64,000 bases of DNA from Arthrobacter liuii (GTDB taxonomy: Bacteria > Actinomycetota > Actinomycetes > Actinomycetales > Micrococcaceae), in NCBI RefSeq assembly GCF_014639275.1, contig NZ_BMFW01000001.1:14468-78467 (forward strand), given 5' to 3'. The notes under the pieces are model-generated. The model saw nothing but the letters and a program-made list of their open reading frames with translations. It searched no databases and was not told where the DNA came from. Shown here in pieces: positions 44,594 to 53,416 of the stretch (within the stretch, counting starts at the first letter, position 1; the number at the start of each line of letters is the position of its first letter). Made by a program: the position numbers and the translations under genes.

Positions 44594-46228
44594 ATGGGAA
44601 TCAGCAGCGGTGTCGGGGTAGCAACGGAAGGTGCTCACGCCTGCGTTGCTGCCCTTGATGCGCTGGACCGTGAGGATAATTTCCTGGCTGCGGGGGTTGG
44701 TGCTGATGTTGATGTGTTGCAGCGGCGGTATGGGATCCGGCTGGAACGGTTGGAGCTCGTATCCCGACTGGAAGCGCAGTTGGCCGCGGTGAAAGCCCGC
44801 GACGCGGCCGACGCCATCGAATTCCAGCAGGCGATGATCGCCCCGGACTCCCCAGCCCATGAGCGTGCCTACGCGGAGATGTCCACTGTGGAGGAAATCG
44901 CCGGGGTCCTCACGCTCAGTTCCCCGGCGGCAGGGGCGTTCGTGGACCAGGCACAGCGGATCTGCTCCCAGCCTCCGGCCTTCGAAGCGCTGTCCACCGG
45001 CGCCATGTCCTGGCAGCACGCCCGCATCCTCGCCGACGAAACCGAAGGCCTCACCGAAGCCGGCGCCGCCGCCCTGGTGGCACACTTCTTCGACCCCCAC
45101 GCCCCCAACGCTGCCCGCGGCGCCACCCCCGGCGAACTCGTCCCCTCCCGGTTCCGGGCCAAGATCCGGGGGTGGCGGGAGCGCCACCACCCCGAATCCA
45201 TCCAAAAACGCCACGCCAAGAGCGTTGCCGACCGGAGGATGGAATACAGGCCGGACCGGGACGGCATGGCCTGGATCTCCCTCTGCCTTCCCGGAGACAA
45301 AGCCTGCGCCATCTGGAACCGCACCACCGCCACCGCCCGCGGCCTCCAAGGACCCGACGAACCACGCACCATCACCCAACTCCGCCCCGACATCGCAGCC
45401 AGCCTCCTCCTCGGCACCCAGGGCAGCACCGCCGACGGCACCGACGCCGAAACTGACGGTCAGGGGAACCACACCGAAATCGGGAAAGTCCCCACCCCTC
45501 GGGCCGATGTCCTGGTCATGGTCCCGGTATTCTCCCTCCTCGGGGCCACCGACGAGCCGGCGATGCTGGACGGTCTCGGTCCAATCCCGGCCTCGATGGC
45601 CCGCAAGCTCGTCGCCGACGGGGCGGAATCGTTCTACCGCGTCCTGGTCGACCCGAGAGACGGCGCACCACTGGAAATCGGCCGGAAGAACTACCGGCTC
45701 ACCCAAACCATCAAAAAATGGATCCGCATGCGCGACGGAAAATGCACCTTCCCCGGCTGCACCAACCACACCCCAGACAACGAAACCGACCACCTCAAAG
45801 CCTGGGAACACGGCGGCACCACCGGAACCAGCAACCTGGCACAACTCTGCCCAAAACACCACCGCCTGAAACACGCACGGCCCTGGACCCCCGATGCCGC
45901 AACGAAAAACGAACCACCCGGCTGGACCTCACCAACCGGCCGCCACTATAGAAGCGAACTCCCGGACTCGGAGCCGCCATTCTGGCCTGCCCTCATGACA
46001 GAGGAATGGCCGGAATTGGGGTCGACAGCGGATGGCACGGGGCCGGGCCTACCCCAAGACGTGGCCCGGAACGACACAGCGGAGGCGGTGCGCTTTGCGG
46101 ACCCGCCCGATTTCGACATCCCCGAAGACCCAGGGGTTCCTGAGAGTGAGCTGCCCCGGGACCGGTTCGCCGAGTTCTACCTGATGCTGGCGCTGGCTGA
46201 TCACACCTTCCCGGGGACACCTGCGTAA
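44594..46228 (+). CDS. DUF222 domain HNH endonuclease-like protein (REP13E12-type)
   Basis: The 544-residue protein has an N-terminal helical DUF222 region (to about 330) and a C-terminal HNH nuclease fold at about 395-450: RDGKCTFPGCTNHTPDNETDHLKAW followed by LAQLCPKHHRLKH, with the Cys pairs and His residues intact. The same family is the multi-copy 13E12 repeat of mycobacteria, which serves as an integration target for phiRv1; Arthrobacter genomes carry many copies. Cellular role unknown. ATG at 44594 is the likely start; GTG at 44543 is in frame. Bases about 45000-45800 are strikingly C-rich on the coding strand. Its end overlaps the next, convergent gene by 28 bases. Confidence 0.85.
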   Translation: MGISSGVGVATEGAHACVAALDALDREDNFLAAGVGADVDVLQRRYGIRLERLELVSRLEAQLAAVKARDAADAIEFQQAMIAPDSPAHERAYAEMSTVEEIAGVLTLSSPAAGAFVDQAQRICSQPPAFEALSTGAMSWQHARILADETEGLTEAGAAALVAHFFDPHAPNAARGATPGELVPSRFRAKIRGWRERHHPESIQKRHAKSVADRRMEYRPDRDGMAWISLCLPGDKACAIWNRTTATARGLQGPDEPRTITQLRPDIAASLLLGTQGSTADGTDAETDGQGNHTEIGKVPTPRADVLVMVPVFSLLGATDEPAMLDGLGPIPASMARKLVADGAESFYRVLVDPRDGAPLEIGRKNYRLTQTIKKWIRMRDGKCTFPGCTNHTPDNETDHLKAWEHGGTTGTSNLAQLCPKHHRLKHARPWTPDAATKNEPPGWTSPTGRHYRSELPDSEPPFWPALMTEEWPELGSTADGTGPGLPQDVARNDTAEAVRFADPPDFDIPEDPGVPESELPRDRFAEFYLMLALADHTFPGTPA

Positions 46229-46746
46229 GCAGGGAGCGATCGGTGGAAGACCGAGCGCATAAACGGCTGGTAAGCCGGACCTTTGCCGTCCTGGCCGGAA
46301 CCTGGTGCGTGCCCGCCGTCAGCCTTGGCCCCGGAACGCAGCTCGGTGACGTGGGTCAGCGCATCGTCCTCGACCCTGATGGAGTGATGCGTCCAGCCGG
46401 CAGCGCTGTGCCGTTCAACGCGGAGGATGCCGTCACGCCAGGTGCAGCGGGCAGCGGTACCGGGCGGCACGCCGGTGCTGTCGACGTAGTACCACAGCAC
46501 GTCATCGCGGACCGGATCCACGGTGAATATGCCGTGGCCTTCGAAGTGGCTGCCGTCCGGTTCAACGTGGCGGTAGCTCTGCACCACGCCGAGGCCGTTG
46601 GCAACCTGGCTGTAGGACACTTCGGCATCCACTCGGCGTTCCGGTCCCCAAGGACCTGCGGCCACATGCGTCTGGCCCCGCCAGTGACCCAGCAAGGCTG
46701 ATAAGGCCGGATGCCCATGCTCCAGTCCCGGCTCCTGCACCGTCAC
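46201..46746 (-). CDS. DUF1579-like beta-barrel protein
   Basis: The 181-residue soluble protein has a pattern of ALLGHWRGQTHV, VDAEVSYSQVANGLGVVQSYRHV and GHGIFTVDPVRDDVLWYYVDSTG that fits a lipocalin-like DUF1579 barrel. Function is unknown. The GTG start at 46746 follows AGGGGG. Its 3' end overlaps the convergent DUF222-HNH gene by 28 bases, so the last codons of both genes share DNA; one of the stops may have been moved by later insertion. Confidence 0.7.
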   Translation of the reverse strand: MTVQEPGLEHGHPALSALLGHWRGQTHVAAGPWGPERRVDAEVSYSQVANGLGVVQSYRHVEPDGSHFEGHGIFTVDPVRDDVLWYYVDSTGVPPGTAARCTWRDGILRVERHSAAGWTHHSIRVEDDALTHVTELRSGAKADGGHAPGSGQDGKGPAYQPFMRSVFHRSLPAYAGVPGKV

Positions 46747-46823
46747 GCGACCCCCTGCCGAAGATTCCTATCACTCAGGATGGACTCTGCAGGGCCTCGC
46801 CGCCAGCGTCCGTGGGGAAAAGG

Positions 46824-48167
46824 CTACAGCCCGAAGGTTTCCGTCTCGTCGAACGGGCCCACCACGGTGACGGTCCTCGGGGCGGCAGCAAGTTCGGCGG
46901 CCAGCTCCTGGACCTGTTCTGCCGTGACGGCTTTGATCAGGCGCAGGGTCTCATCGATGTCCTGGTATTCACCGGAGACCAGTTCAGCCCGGCCCAGCCG
47001 GGACATCCGGGATCCCGTGTCCTCCAGCGCCAGGACAATACCGCCCCCGAGCTGGCCCACGGCCTTGCGAAGTTCGTCCTCGGAGATGCCGTCTTCGGCG
47101 AGCTTGTCCAGCTCCACAGCCAGCAGGTCCAGCACCTGCCTGACCTTCGACGGCGTGCAGCCCGCGTACATCCCGAAGTAGCCGGCGTCGGCATAGGACG
47201 ATGCGAACGAGTAGGTGGAGTAGACCAGGCCGCGCTTCTCGCGGACTTCCTGGAACAGCCTTGAAGACATGCCGCCGCCCAGGACCGCGTTCAGCACGCT
47301 CATGACGTAGCGGCGTTCGTCGGTGGCAACGATGGTTGGGCATCCCATGATGATGTTGGCCTGCTCCACCGCGCGCTTGACCACGTGCAGTCCGGCCGTC
47401 CCGGTGATCAGGGCGCGTTCGGTGGAGCGCCGCTGCACCGGCGCCGCATCGTGCTCCAGCGACCACCCGGCGGTCTCGAGGGCGTCCACCACAAGTCCGC
47501 AGACGACGTCGTGGTCCAGCCCGCCGGCAGCGGTGATGACCAGTTCCTCGGGCTTGTAATACCTGCGGTAGTGCTCCCATACGGAGTCCCGCGCCACTGC
47601 CTTGATGGCGGCGGGCGTACCGCCGATGGGGCGGCCGAGCGGATGGCTGCCCAGGACCGCGGACACGAAGTGCTCGTGGGCAACATCGGTAGGGTCATCG
47701 CTGTCCATGGCGATTTCTTCGAGGATGACGTCCCGTTCCTGCTCCATCTCGTCAGGATCCAGCACGGCGCCCGTGATCATGTCCGCAATCACGTCGATGG
47801 CCATGGGCAGGTCCGTGTCCAGGACCCTGGCAAAGTAGCAGGTGCTTTCCTTGGCGGTTGCGGCGTTCGATTCGCCGCCCACCTGGTCAAACGCGGAAGC
47901 GATCTCAAGGGCCGTGCGGCGCTTGGTGCCCTTGAACAGCAGGTGCTCCAGGAAGTGCGTTGACCCGTGCTGGCCGGGTGCCTCGTCGCGGGACCCGACG
48001 CCCACCCAGAACCCGATGGTGGCTGACCGTTGGCCCGGCATCGCTTCCGTCAGTACCCGCACTCCCCCTGGCAGCACGGAACGCCGGACCTCGGACCCTC
48101 CGTCAGAGCCATGGACCAGGGTGTCGCCGGCGTGGTTCTGCTCAAGCGGCAGGGGTACAACAGTCAT
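46824..48167 (-). CDS. M16 family zinc metallopeptidase
   Basis: The 447-residue protein has the inverted zinc motif HFLEH at 71-75 with the downstream Glu (ESNAATAKESTCYF), and the two-lobed M16 layout. Such peptidases degrade short peptides and are conserved next to pnp in Actinobacteria (often called pepR). ATG at 48167 follows AAAGG. A hairpin lies between it and pnp, and a TACGAT hexamer near 48207 may be its own promoter. Confidence 0.94.
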   Translation of the reverse strand: MTVVPLPLEQNHAGDTLVHGSDGGSEVRRSVLPGGVRVLTEAMPGQRSATIGFWVGVGSRDEAPGQHGSTHFLEHLLFKGTKRRTALEIASAFDQVGGESNAATAKESTCYFARVLDTDLPMAIDVIADMITGAVLDPDEMEQERDVILEEIAMDSDDPTDVAHEHFVSAVLGSHPLGRPIGGTPAAIKAVARDSVWEHYRRYYKPEELVITAAGGLDHDVVCGLVVDALETAGWSLEHDAAPVQRRSTERALITGTAGLHVVKRAVEQANIIMGCPTIVATDERRYVMSVLNAVLGGGMSSRLFQEVREKRGLVYSTYSFASSYADAGYFGMYAGCTPSKVRQVLDLLAVELDKLAEDGISEDELRKAVGQLGGGIVLALEDTGSRMSRLGRAELVSGEYQDIDETLRLIKAVTAEQVQELAAELAAAPRTVTVVGPFDETETFGL

Positions 48168-48215
48168 TGATGCCTTTCAGGACGGGCAGCCGGATCTGGC
48201 TGCCATCGTAACAGC

Positions 48216-48248
48216 GGCGGGACCGGTGGATCATCCACCGGTCCCGCC
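48216..48248 (-). terminator. Perfect 16-bp inverted repeat after pnp
   Basis: GGCGGGACCGGTGGAT (48216-48231) and its exact complement (48233-48248) flank one base. It lies 33 bases after the pnp stop. No U-tract follows (GCTGTTACG), so it may be a U-less terminator or an RNA-stabilising structure. Confidence 0.7.
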
Positions 48249-48280
48249 GATTCATGCTTGTATTCCGGAAACCGGAACTG

Positions 48281-50539
48281 CTAGACCTCAGCGCCTTCTG
48301 CAGGCTCCGTGGCGTGGGCACGTTCGGTGTCGGCCGGAGCTTCTTCCTCGGCCACTACCGGGGAGAGCGAAAGCTTTCCACGGTCGTCGATCTTGGTGAT
48401 CTCGACCTGGATCTTCTGGCCAACGGAGACGACGTCATCAACGTTGTCCACCCGCTTGCCGCCTGCGATCTTGCGCAGTTCGGAGATGTGCAGGAGGCCG
48501 TCCTTGCCCGGGGTCAGCGACACGAAGGCACCGAAGGTGGTGGTCTTGACGACCGTACCCAGGTAGCGTTCGCCGATTTCCGGGACCTGCGGGTTCGCGA
48601 TGGCGTTGATGGCGGAGCGCGCTGCGTCGGCAGACGGACCGTTGGTGGCGCCAATGTAGACCGTGCCGTCATCCTCGATCGAGATGTCCGCGCCGGTGTC
48701 CTCCTGGATCTGGTTGATCATCTTGCCCTTGGGGCCGATGACCTCGCCGATCTTGTCCACGGGGATCTTCACGGCGATGACGCGCGGTGCGAACTCGGAA
48801 AGCTCGTCCGGGGTGTCGATCGCGGAGTTGATGACATCCAGGATGTGCAGGCGTGCTTCGCGGGCCTGCTTCAGTGCTGCTGCCAGCACGGAGGCGGGGA
48901 TGCCGTCGAGCTTGGTGTCCAGCTGGATGGCCGTGACGAACTCGGCGGTACCGGCAACCTTGAAGTCCATGTCACCGAAGGCATCTTCGGCGCCGAGGAT
49001 ATCGGTCAGGGCTGCGTAGCGGGTCTGACCGTCCACCTGGTCGGAGACCAGGCCCATGGCGATACCTGCGACGGCGGCCTTCAGGGGCACGCCGGCGTTC
49101 AGCATCGACAGGGTGGAGGCGCAGACGGAACCCATCGACGTCGAACCGTTGGAGCCGAGGGCCTCGGACACCTGGCGGATGGCGTACGGGAACTCCTCGC
49201 GGGACGGCAGTACGGGCACCAGGGCGCGTTCCGCCAGGGCACCGTGGCCGATTTCGCGGCGCTTGGGCGAACCCACGCGGCCGGTCTCACCGGTGGAGTA
49301 CGGCGGGAAGTTGTAGTTGTGCATGTAGCGCTTGCGCGTCACCGGGGACAGCGAGTCGATCTGCTGTTCCATCTTGAGCATGTTCAGCGTGGTGACACCC
49401 ATGATCTGGGTCTCGCCGCGTTCGAAGATGGCGGATCCGTGGACGCGGGGCAGGACCTCAACCTCGGCGGTGAGCTGGCGGATGTCCGTCAGGCCGCGGC
49501 CGTCGATGCGGATCTGGTCCTTGAGGATACGCTGGCGCACCACGTGCTTGGTGACGGAGCGGAAAGCTGCGGACAGTTCCTTCTCGCGGCCTTCGAACTG
49601 GCCTGCCAGGGAAGAGGTGACCTCGTCCTTGAGCGCGTCGGAGGCGTTGTCGCGTTCCTGCTTGTCGGCGATCTGGAAGACTGCGGCAAGCTTTTCGGCC
49701 GCAGCGGACTCGACGGCGGCGTACACGTCGTCCTCGTAGTCCAGGAAGACCGGGAACTCAACGGTGGGCTTTGCGGCGCGTGCGGCGAGATCGGCCTGGG
49801 CATCGCAGAGTGCCTTGATGAACGGCTTGGCAGCCTCGAGGCCCTCGGAAACGACCTCTTCGGTGGGGGCGGTGGCGCCCTGTTCCTTGATGAGGTTCCA
49901 GGAGTTGTCGGTGGCTTCGGCTTCGACCATCATGATGGCGACGTCGTCACCGGCAACGCGGCCTGCGACCACCATGTTGAAGACCGAGTTTTCCAGCTGG
50001 GAGTGCTTGGGGAACGCAACCCACTTGGATCCGTTTTCGTCCGCAACCAGGGCAACGCGCACGCCGCCGATGGGGCCGGAGAACGGCAGGCCGGAGAGCT
50101 GGGTGGACATGGAGGAAGCGTTGATGGCCACGACGTCGTACAGCTCGTCGGGGTTGATGGCCAGGACGGTCACCACGATCTGGACCTCGTTGCGCAGGCC
50201 CTTGATGAAGGCGGGGCGCAGCGGGCGGTCCATCAGGCGGCAGGCCAGGATGGCTTCGGTGGACGGGCGGCCTTCACGGCGGAAGAACGAGCCCGGGATG
50301 CGGCCGGCAGCGTACATGCGCTCTTCGACGTCGACCGTCAGCGGGAAGAAGTCAAAACCTTCACGCGGGTGCTTGCCGGCGGTGGTGGCGGACAGCAGTG
50401 CGGTGTCATCGTCGATGTACACCATGGCTGCGCCGGCGGCCTGCTTGGCGAGGCGGCCGGTTTCGAAGCGGATTACGCGCTTGCCAAAACGGCCATTGTC
50501 AATGACCGCTTCCGAGAACTGGATTTCGGGACCCTCCAA
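48281..50539 (-). CDS. pnp: Polyribonucleotide nucleotidyltransferase (PNPase)
   Basis: The 752-residue protein has two RNase PH-like domains (first about 10-150, second with [24 protein letters not shown] around 470), a linker helical domain, a KH domain ([21 protein letters not shown]) and a C-terminal S1 domain ([20 protein letters not shown]). It degrades RNA 3'-5' with phosphate and in Actinobacteria also adds tails. The start is TTG at 50539, decided by GGAGGTGA five bases upstream and by the family start at [15 protein letters not shown]; an upstream ATG at 50566 is in frame but lacks a site. Confidence 0.96.
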   Translation of the reverse strand: MEGPEIQFSEAVIDNGRFGKRVIRFETGRLAKQAAGAAMVYIDDDTALLSATTAGKHPREGFDFFPLTVDVEERMYAAGRIPGSFFRREGRPSTEAILACRLMDRPLRPAFIKGLRNEVQIVVTVLAINPDELYDVVAINASSMSTQLSGLPFSGPIGGVRVALVADENGSKWVAFPKHSQLENSVFNMVVAGRVAGDDVAIMMVEAEATDNSWNLIKEQGATAPTEEVVSEGLEAAKPFIKALCDAQADLAARAAKPTVEFPVFLDYEDDVYAAVESAAAEKLAAVFQIADKQERDNASDALKDEVTSSLAGQFEGREKELSAAFRSVTKHVVRQRILKDQIRIDGRGLTDIRQLTAEVEVLPRVHGSAIFERGETQIMGVTTLNMLKMEQQIDSLSPVTRKRYMHNYNFPPYSTGETGRVGSPKRREIGHGALAERALVPVLPSREEFPYAIRQVSEALGSNGSTSMGSVCASTLSMLNAGVPLKAAVAGIAMGLVSDQVDGQTRYAALTDILGAEDAFGDMDFKVAGTAEFVTAIQLDTKLDGIPASVLAAALKQAREARLHILDVINSAIDTPDELSEFAPRVIAVKIPVDKIGEVIGPKGKMINQIQEDTGADISIEDDGTVYIGATNGPSADAARSAINAIANPQVPEIGERYLGTVVKTTTFGAFVSLTPGKDGLLHISELRKIAGGKRVDNVDDVVSVGQKIQVEITKIDDRGKLSLSPVVAEEEAPADTERAHATEPAEGAEV

Positions 50540-50739
50540 GAGAGTCACCTCCGTTTCATGGTTTACGGAGTCAAGCCGCATCAACCCAGCCAGCATCTGT
50601 CTACTGGCCCTGCACCCGGTCATCGATCGAGACCCACGGGCCGCCGGCTTCAGTCAACGAAGCCGTTCCCGGGGATCACTACCGAGGACCGCGAATGCGT
50701 GATGCGGTTGATCCTCCTGTTTAGTTTTCATTTGAAGAA

Positions 50740-50769
50740 GGCGGCCCGTTCCGGAAGGAAAGGGCCGCC
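50740..50769 (-). terminator. rpsO-pnp intergenic hairpin
   Basis: GGCGGCCC and GGGCCGCC form an 8-bp perfect stem around a 14-base loop and are followed on the minus strand by TTCTTC. It begins 12 bases after the rpsO stop. It may end rpsO transcripts or serve as an RNase processing site that controls pnp, as known in E. coli. Confidence 0.75.
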
Positions 50770-50780
50770 CCAAAGCCAGA

Positions 50781-51050
50781 CTAGCGGCGCAGGCCGAGGC
50801 GCTCGATGAGCGAACGGTAGCGGGCGATGTCAGTCTTCTTGAGGTAGCCAAGCATGCGCTTGCGGCGACCGACCATGCCCAGCAGACCGCGCTGGGTGTG
50901 GTAATCGTGCTTGTGCTCCTTCATGTGCTCAGTCAGATCCTTGATCCGCTGGGTCAGGACTGCAACCTGGACCTCGGGTGAACCGGTGTCGCCTTCTACG
51001 GTTGCGTATTCCTTGATGATGGACTGCTTTACAGCGGCGTCAAGTGCCAC
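50781..51050 (-). CDS. rpsO: 30S ribosomal protein S15
   Basis: The 89-residue protein matches uS15 throughout ([42 protein letters not shown]). It binds the 16S rRNA central domain. The GTG start follows AAGGAG at five bases. rpsO-pnp is a conserved pair. Confidence 0.98.
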   Translation of the reverse strand: MALDAAVKQSIIKEYATVEGDTGSPEVQVAVLTQRIKDLTEHMKEHKHDYHTQRGLLGMVGRRKRMLGYLKKTDIARYRSLIERLGLRR

Positions 51051-51192
51051 AATAACTCCTTGGGATGTGCCGTGAGGGCCCAGGTCAGTAACTCACCGCC
51101 GGGTCTGCCGCGTACGTCGCAATCCGGTAAACCGGAAGAGACCGCCAGCAGCAGGAACCAGCCGCCACGGACTGCAGCCGGATCCATCGCTA

Positions 51193-51222
51193 AGTTTACC
51201 GGCCCCGGCCTAACCTTGTCGA
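51193..51222 (-). promoter_or_regulatory. rpsO promoter
   Basis: On the minus strand TCGACA (51217-51222), an 18-base spacer and TAAACT (51193-51198). Transcription from about 51186 would give a leader of ~136 bases, long enough for an S15 autoregulatory structure; a TCCGG-TTTA-CCGGA hairpin is inside it. Confidence 0.6.
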
Positions 51223-51249
51223 AACAGTGCGGTCCAACCGGCGCCCCGG

Positions 51250-52509
51250 TCAGCCCTGCAGCCGTTCCCGGATGGCCGCCATGCCCTGAAGCACTTCGGA
51301 GAAACTGGTGCTCAGCGGCGAGAGCCCCACCCGGATGCCGTGCGGCGAGCGGAAGTCCGGGATGACGTCCCCTTCCCAGAGTGCTTCCACGGTGGCTTTG
51401 GTGAAGTCCGGGTGGTCCACCGTGATGTGGCCGCCCCGCTCCCCCGGATCCCGGGGTGATGCCAGGTCCGCGCCCAGCGGGGCCAGCCAGGCATCGAAGA
51501 CCTCCACGGCGAAGGCCGTCAGTGCCAGGGACTTCTCCCGGATGGCAGCCATCGAAGCCTCTTCAATGAGGTCCAGGGTCCCCTGCATGGCGAGCATCCC
51601 GAAGATGGCGGGGGTGCCGCTGAGGAAACCGCGAATGCCGGAGGCGGGCTGGTACCCGGCCGCCATTTCGAAGGCGTCCTTGCGGCCCATCCATCCCCAG
51701 ATGGGCTGGTTCAGCGAGGGCAGGTGCCGGGCGTTGACGTAGGCGAAGGCGGGCGAGCCCGGGCCGCCGTTGAGGTATTTGTAGGTGCAACCCGCAGCGA
51801 AGTCCACGTCCGGGCCGTCCAGGTCGATCTCCACCGACCCCGCCGAATGGCAAAGGTCCCACACCACCAGGGCGCCGGCGTCGTGCACTGCTGCGGTGAT
51901 GCCCGGCAGGTCGGCCAGATGGCCGGACCGGTAGGCGATCTGGCTGAGAAGGACGACGGCGGTGCGCGGCCCGGCGGCCTGGCGCACCTGTTCAACGGTC
52001 ACCCCGGCAGCCGGGTCAGGTTCGATCCAGCGGAGGGTCAGGCCCTCCTCGAGGGCGATGCCCTCCACCAGGTAGCGGTCGGTGGGAAAGTTCTCGGTGT
52101 CCAGCACGAGCTCATTGCGGTCCGGATCCTGCACGGCGGCCAGGGCTGCGCGGACCAGCTTGTAGAGCACCACGGTGGTGGAATCAGCGATGATGGTCTG
52201 TCCGGGAGCCGCCCCCAGGACGGCACGGCCCAGCTGGTCCCCAATGGCCTGCGGCATGTTCAGCCACTGTTCGTCCCAGCCGCGGATGAGGCGGCCGCCC
52301 CACTCATCCCGGATGAAGGCGGCGACGTCGCCGGCGGTCCGTTTGAGGGGCCGGCCCAGGGAGTTGCCGTCCAGGTAGGACAGGGGTGTGTCGGTGCCGA
52401 TGAAGGCGTCCCGGTAGTGTGCCAGGGCATCCCGGCGGTCCAGCTCGTCGGCCCGCCGGCGGAGCTGTTCGGCGGTCACGCCGGTGTGGTTTTCCTGGTG
52501 GATGCTCAT
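51250..52509 (-). CDS. kynU: Kynureninase
   Basis: The 419-residue fold-type I PLP enzyme has YLDGNSLGRPL near the N-terminus, DLCHSAGSVEIDL (PLP Asp) and the PLP lysine in AGCTYKYLNGGPGSPAF. It cleaves kynurenine to anthranilate and alanine. It overlaps kynA by 4 bases (ATGA), so the two are coupled. The intervening kynurenine formamidase is not here. Confidence 0.95.
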   Translation of the reverse strand: MSIHQENHTGVTAEQLRRRADELDRRDALAHYRDAFIGTDTPLSYLDGNSLGRPLKRTAGDVAAFIRDEWGGRLIRGWDEQWLNMPQAIGDQLGRAVLGAAPGQTIIADSTTVVLYKLVRAALAAVQDPDRNELVLDTENFPTDRYLVEGIALEEGLTLRWIEPDPAAGVTVEQVRQAAGPRTAVVLLSQIAYRSGHLADLPGITAAVHDAGALVVWDLCHSAGSVEIDLDGPDVDFAAGCTYKYLNGGPGSPAFAYVNARHLPSLNQPIWGWMGRKDAFEMAAGYQPASGIRGFLSGTPAIFGMLAMQGTLDLIEEASMAAIREKSLALTAFAVEVFDAWLAPLGADLASPRDPGERGGHITVDHPDFTKATVEALWEGDVIPDFRSPHGIRVGLSPLSTSFSEVLQGMAAIRERLQG

Positions 52510-53366
52510 TGTCCGATCTCCGTCCTGACAGCGAATAGTTCGGGGAAGAACGTCAGCTCCAGTGCCTTTTGCAGGAAGGTCACACCGCTGGATCCGCCGG
52601 TGCCAGTCTTCATGCCGATGGTCCGCTGGACGGTGCGGAGGTGCCGGAACCGCCAGAGCTGGAAGTTGTCCTCCAGGTCCACCAGTTCCTCGCAGGCCTC
52701 GTAGGCCGCCCAGTTCTCTGCCGCGTTTTCGTAAATGTGCTTGAACAGCGGCACGAGTTCCGGGGCGAACTCATGGGCCCGGGTGACATCCCGGTCCAGG
52801 ACGGAACGGGGAACATCGAACCCCTGCCGGGCGAGGTAGGCGAGGAACTCGTCGTAGATGCTGGGGGCGGCCAGCAGCTCCGCCAGCATGGCGTGGGCCT
52901 GCGGGTCGGATTCGAAGATAGGCAGCATCTTGCTGTTCTTGTTGCCCAGGACGAACTCCACCGCGCGGTACTGGGCAGACTGGAAGCCGGAGGAGTTGCC
53001 CAGGAAGCCCCGGAACTGGGAGTACTCGGTGGGCGTCAGGGTGGCCAGGACGGACCACTGCTCGGTGAGGGTCTTCTGGATGTGCTTGACGCGGGCGATG
53101 CCTTTCAGCGCCGAGCCCAGGTCGTCCTCCCGGAGCCAGGCGGCGGCGCTGCGCAGTTCATGCAGGACCAGTTTCAGCCACAGCTCCGTGGTCTGGTGCT
53201 GGATGATGAACAGCAGCTCGTCGTGGTGTTCAGGCTGACTGACCGGCTGCTGGGCACTGAGCAGCGTGGGAAGCTGCAGGTAGGCGGCATAGCTCATCCG
53301 CGAGCTGAAGTCGCTGACAATCCCCTTGTCCAGCTTGCGGGTGTTCTTCTCGACGGACACGCACAC
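52506..53366 (-). CDS. kynA: Tryptophan 2,3-dioxygenase
   Basis: The 286-residue haem protein shows the family blocks DELLFIIQHQTTELWLKLVLHELRSA, FRGFLGNSSGFQSAQYRAVEFVLG and WRFRHLRTVQRTIGMKTGTGGSSGV, with the haem-ligand His in RFRHLRTV. It opens the indole ring of tryptophan to N-formylkynurenine. The GTG start at 53366 is preceded by AAAGG. kynA-kynU form a two-gene catabolic unit inserted between ribF and rpsO. Confidence 0.95.
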   Translation of the reverse strand: MCVSVEKNTRKLDKGIVSDFSSRMSYAAYLQLPTLLSAQQPVSQPEHHDELLFIIQHQTTELWLKLVLHELRSAAAWLREDDLGSALKGIARVKHIQKTLTEQWSVLATLTPTEYSQFRGFLGNSSGFQSAQYRAVEFVLGNKNSKMLPIFESDPQAHAMLAELLAAPSIYDEFLAYLARQGFDVPRSVLDRDVTRAHEFAPELVPLFKHIYENAAENWAAYEACEELVDLEDNFQLWRFRHLRTVQRTIGMKTGTGGSSGVTFLQKALELTFFPELFAVRTEIGQ

Positions 53367-53416
53367 TGCCTTTCGTTGTTGTCGCCCGGTTGCTGCAGCA
53401 CCGCCGGCCGCTGCAG

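Noticed and set aside
44859-45869. 336-codon Pro/Ser/Thr-rich frame within the DUF222-HNH gene
   Set aside because: It is a shadow caused by the C-rich coding strand; the HNH frame has the domain motifs.
48254-50809. 851-codon frame antisense to pnp
   Set aside because: Shadow of GC3-biased coding; no domain and it covers a universally conserved gene.
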